Below are positions 13,525 through 15,648 of a stretch of DNA of 15,648 bases, piece after piece. A program made the translations under genes and the position numbers. The notes below the pieces were generated by a model, which worked only from the letters and a program-made list of their open reading frames with translations, did no database searches and was not told the DNA's origin. The DNA is taken from positions 1 through 15,648 of the forward strand of contig CAMLGO010000009.1 in NCBI GenBank assembly GCA_946479665.1, given 5' to 3'. Each line of letters begins with the position of its first letter. The stretch's first letter is position 1. This DNA comes from an uncultured Candidatus Saccharibacteria bacterium. GTDB lineage: Bacteria > Patescibacteria > Saccharimonadia > Saccharimonadales > UBA6022.

Positions 13525-14408
13525 TGAACAAAGATAAGAAAGAAAGTAAGATGGGTGTCAGCGTCAAAGTGACCCGCGCTGCATGGCGAGTAATGATGCT
13601 CGATAAAGAAGTAATTGGAATTAGTGCAATCAGCGCGTTATTGAATATGCTGGTATTTGTGGCATATGTGGCTGTAGGTATCTTTGCCGTCCCACATTTC
13701 TTCGTAGCCGATGATCAAGCATGGTCATTTGACTGGAAGTACTACCTTTTGCTAGCCGCTTACCTTATGACAACCTATTTTGTGACGAACTTTTTTGCCG
13801 GAGCAATTTCACATGCGGCATTTCGCCGCTTTGACGGAGAAGACCCTACGATGCGAGAGTCGCTCGCTGCTGCAAAAAGCAAATCGGGTAGTTTGGTAAA
13901 ATATACCGGTCTTCAGGTGACGGTAGGGTTGGTACTCAGCATTATCGCCGATCGCGTGCCGTTTGCGGGTAAAATTGCCGTGTGGCTTGCGGGTGCCACC
14001 TGGAGCGTGGCGTCTATGTTCTCAATCCCTGTGATCATGAGTACCAATGAAACCAACCCAGTGAGGGTAGTCAAGAAATCTGCCAAAACATTTGTCGACA
14101 TCTGGGCCGAGAGCGTATTTATCGGTTTGACACTCGGTGTTATTAGTATTGTTGCCACAATCGGCACCATGGTTGTCGTACTTGGTCTGTTCGCGCTATC
14201 GATTGGTTTTCAGTCGGTCAGTCTCGCGATACTTGCCGCTATTATATTCTTCGCGTCCGTAGTGGGGATTGCTCTTCTTTCGAATACACTACAACAGATC
14301 GTCATGACCGCGGCGTACTACTACGCCTCGACAGGCAAGGTGCCGACTGGATTCGACGAAGAACTTGTACGTTCGATGTTCCGCCCAAAGCGCAAGTGGC
14401 TCGCTTAG
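13524..14408 (+). CDS. Multi-pass membrane protein (DUF6159-like)
   Basis: The 294-aa integral membrane protein has about six hydrophobic segments, near residues 32-55, 73-97, 130-150, 155-175, 195-220 and 228-255. It opens with a basic tail and AAWRVMMLDKEVIG, and ends with AAYYYASTGKVPTGFDEEL and a basic RPKRKWLA tail. The opening W-R-V-x4-D-K-E pattern and the closing Y-A-x2-G-x-V-P-x-G-F pattern are those I associate with the DUF6159 membrane family, whose function is unknown. The family name is tentative. It is coupled to padR by TAATG and is probably its regulated target. AAGGAG (about 13509-13514) precedes the ATG. No terminator is evident after it. Confidence 0.8.
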   Translation: MNKDKKESKMGVSVKVTRAAWRVMMLDKEVIGISAISALLNMLVFVAYVAVGIFAVPHFFVADDQAWSFDWKYYLLLAAYLMTTYFVTNFFAGAISHAAFRRFDGEDPTMRESLAAAKSKSGSLVKYTGLQVTVGLVLSIIADRVPFAGKIAVWLAGATWSVASMFSIPVIMSTNETNPVRVVKKSAKTFVDIWAESVFIGLTLGVISIVATIGTMVVVLGLFALSIGFQSVSLAILAAIIFFASVVGIALLSNTLQQIVMTAAYYYASTGKVPTGFDEELVRSMFRPKRKWLA

Positions 14409-14413
14409 CATAG

Positions 14414-14442
14414 TTGCGTAGTATCTCTATTTATGTTAAAGT
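14414..14442 (+). promoter_or_regulatory. Candidate promoter for the 14497 gene
   Basis: TTGCGT (14414-14419), a 17-nt spacer and TAAAGT (14437-14442). The start is expected near 14447-14449, which is the ATG of a mini-ORF. Confidence 0.5.
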
Positions 14443-14446
14443 ATTG

Positions 14447-14485
14447 ATGCTCACGACGACCGTCGATAGGGCGCCGCTAGATTAG
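14447..14485 (+). other. Candidate leaderless mini-ORF before the 14497 gene
   Basis: A 12-codon frame (MLTTTVDRAPLD) starts at the predicted transcription start. It ends in tandem stops TAG-TAA (14483-14488) that run into the AAGGGGAG ribosome site of the next gene. This is the same architecture as in the fusA leader. Confidence 0.33.
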
Positions 14486-14496
14486 TAAGGGGAGCT

Positions 14497-14898
14497 ATGA
14501 GTTCGGATGTACTTGAGCGTCAGCTCGAGGATCAGCACGAGGTGCGGATGTTGCATATTAGTCCGCTCGATCCTGATTGCAAGCGAGTCATCGAGGATGC
14601 TGGCAGGAAGGCTGCCGAGAGGCACCGCAAAGCCGGCTGGCTACGAGGCGAGCGATTGCAAAAGTTCCGTGGCGAAAGTCAGAAAAAGACAGAGTTCGTC
14701 AATGTCCACCCCCTCGACCGCAAAGGATCAAGTACGGGCAAGAGCCGACCGGCCTACTACGTCGACAAGCGCGGCGGATTGTACAGTTGGTATGACCGCG
14801 CCGGAGTACTGAAACCTGCAAGGCCCGAGGTGATGGATCCTATGGAGCGCAAGCATCTGGAGATCCTGTTGGGTATCAACCTAAGCCCAGCACACTAG
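14497..14898 (+). CDS. Small basic hypothetical protein (133 aa)
   Basis: No family is recognised. ATG 14497 follows AAGGGGAG (14487-14494). The first third is a charged helix rich in Arg, Lys and Glu (CKRVIEDAGRKAAERHRKAGWLRGERL). A basic linker follows (GESQKKTEF, DRKGSSTGKSRP), then a short beta-rich piece (YYVDKRGGLYSWYDRAG) and a final helix (MERKHLEILLGINL). The basic charge suggests nucleic-acid contact, but this is weak inference. It is a single-gene unit with its own promoter and a strong terminator. Codon use (CGA, AGG, CTC) is unlike the ribosomal genes. Confidence 0.7.
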   Translation: MSSDVLERQLEDQHEVRMLHISPLDPDCKRVIEDAGRKAAERHRKAGWLRGERLQKFRGESQKKTEFVNVHPLDRKGSSTGKSRPAYYVDKRGGLYSWYDRAGVLKPARPEVMDPMERKHLEILLGINLSPAH

Positions 14899-14903
14899 CG
14901 AAG

Positions 14904-14946
14904 ACCCCGTCTGTCCCCACGAAGGATAGGCGGGGTTGCTATTTTT
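14904..14946 (+). terminator. Intrinsic terminator after the 14497 gene
   Basis: A 13-bp stem with two G-U pairs (14904-14916 with 14924-14936) and a 7-nt loop, followed by TGCTATTTTT. Confidence 0.88.
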
Positions 14947-14960
14947 GTAAGCGCTTATAG

Positions 14961-14989
14961 TTGCTAATTCGGCGGGTCGGCTGTATACA
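14961..14989 (+). promoter_or_regulatory. Promoter giving a leaderless mRNA for the 14997 gene
   Basis: TTGCTA (14961-14966), a 17-nt spacer and TATACA (14984-14989), preceded by TG. The start is expected at 14996-14997, the A of the ATG. AAGGA at 14989-14993 would be mostly excluded from such a transcript. Confidence 0.6.
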
Positions 14990-14996
14990 AGGACAC

Positions 14997-15648
14997 ATGA
15001 GAGAGCGATATAATGTCAACCATTACGAATACGGTGAGTACTTGGAAATGTCTCCGCTCAGGCGGCTACGTAATGATTTTAATCTTTGCCGGGATGATAT
15101 AGCGGCAACGATGACACTGCTTCGCTACATTAAAGATGAATTTACGCATCCCGACAGCAGAATGGACGCCGATGAAGACGATGCGCGCAGGGAGATATAT
15201 GCCGAACAGCTTCTGGCGACCTTTCGGGATCAGGGGCTTTTTCCTGGGGATGAGGTGTATGATACTTCGCCTAGTGATGCTATCGATATGTACAGAATTG
15301 GGTTTTTTAAGGCATTTACTTCGCTTGAGGCAAACCTGCGCGACTCGGAGGAGTTTGAAACTTGGCTATCAGATGCGTTTGAGTTTATCTTACCGCCGGG
15401 CGATCGGCATCAACCGGATGTATGCCTGACCGGTGGAACAATGTTTGAGGAGACTTGCTATGCGGGTAACTGGTGTCCGGTGAAAGCCGTGGCAAATGCT
15501 ATAGAGGTTGAACTTAGCTCTCCCGATTTCTCGTCGTACGATTATGAGGCAGATGCCGATAAGGCATTCCGAACAAGAATGCTGCTTCTTGACCAGATAG
15601 CAAGTAGGGATTTCGTTGGGCCGTATAAAGAGAGCCAGCTCGAGAGCA
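14997..15648 (+). CDS. Acidic hypothetical protein (3' end beyond window)
   Basis: The frame is open from ATG 14997 to the window edge, 217 complete codons without a stop. The product starts MRERYNVNHYEYGEYLEMSP and is strongly acidic (MDADEDDARREIYAEQ, LRDSEEFETWLSDAFEF, SSYDYEADADKAF). It is mostly helical with aromatic residues, and a few cysteines lie near residues 145-160 (DVCLTGGTMFEETCYAGNWC). There is no signal peptide or membrane span in the visible part. No family is recognised. The start is supported by a promoter whose -10 ends 7 nt before the ATG. The unbroken frame over 650 nt, with the codon style of the other orphans here, makes it a real gene. Confidence 0.75.
   Translation, partial: MRERYNVNHYEYGEYLEMSPLRRLRNDFNLCRDDIAATMTLLRYIKDEFTHPDSRMDADEDDARREIYAEQLLATFRDQGLFPGDEVYDTSPSDAIDMYRIGFFKAFTSLEANLRDSEEFETWLSDAFEFILPPGDRHQPDVCLTGGTMFEETCYAGNWCPVKAVANAIEVELSSPDFSSYDYEADADKAFRTRMLLLDQIASRDFVGPYKESQLES

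Noticed and set aside
15136..15429. Plus-strand 97-codon frame near the window end
   Set aside because: It is out of frame within the longer acidic gene that is open from 14997 to the edge; its Met-Arg-rich composition is typical of a shadow frame.

Overview
The window is one contiguous piece of bacterial chromosome of medium GC. It carries the broken-up core of the rpoBC-str transcription and translation cluster, interspersed with small genes of unknown function. The gene order rpoC, rpsL, rpsG, fusA is the usual bacterial one. However, rpoC and rpsL are separated by about 1.4 kb holding three small unknown genes, and rpsG and fusA by about 5.3 kb holding seven genes. No tuf follows fusA inside the window. 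TGA, TAA and TAG all end genes here, so the standard bacterial code (table 11) fits. The divergent RpoC, S12 and EF-G, the many short orphan proteins, and the compact ATGA, TAATG and GTGA junctions suggest a Patescibacteria/CPR genome, most likely Saccharibacteria (TM7). That placement is inference from gene content and sequence character, not from a search.

Layout. 1-2764: 3' part of rpoC with a strong terminator. 2852-3428: two small co-transcribed orphan genes, possibly with a leader ORF. 3625-3930: a small orphan gene between two hairpins. 3991-5116: a strong promoter, a roughly 150-nt leader tiled with tiny ORFs, rpsL-rpsG, and a terminator. 5161-7458: an orphan soluble protein, a four-helix membrane protein with an internal duplication, and a second orphan sharing a short module with the first. 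7434-7928: yajQ, converging on and overlapping a minus-strand lipid pair (DAGK-family kinase and PAP2 phosphatase, 7925-9306). 9384-10316: an orphan gene read divergently from the lipid pair. 10314-12551: fusA with its own promoter, leader ORF and terminator. 12645-13022: a cysteine-rich orphan. 13106-14408: a padR regulator with a candidate operator, translationally coupled to a multi-pass membrane protein. 14497-14898: a basic orphan. 14997-end: an acidic orphan running off the window.

The most interesting signals lie in the core machinery. RpoC has lost all four cysteines of the second zinc site and has substitutions in the trigger loop, bridge helix and F-loop. S12 has proline where a near-universal lysine, a streptomycin-resistance position, normally sits. 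EF-G has NKIN in place of the guanine-specifying NKxD motif, plus an altered G5 loop.

A second layer is how genes start. Several have a well-formed -10 box ending about 7 nt before the ATG, implying leaderless mRNAs. Several others have a tiny ORF whose start falls at or near the predicted transcription start and whose stop falls at the Shine-Dalgarno or start codon of the real gene. Together these suggest a systematic use of leaderless initiation, with or without a coupled mini-ORF. No tRNA, rRNA, CRISPR array, insertion sequence or integrase was seen.
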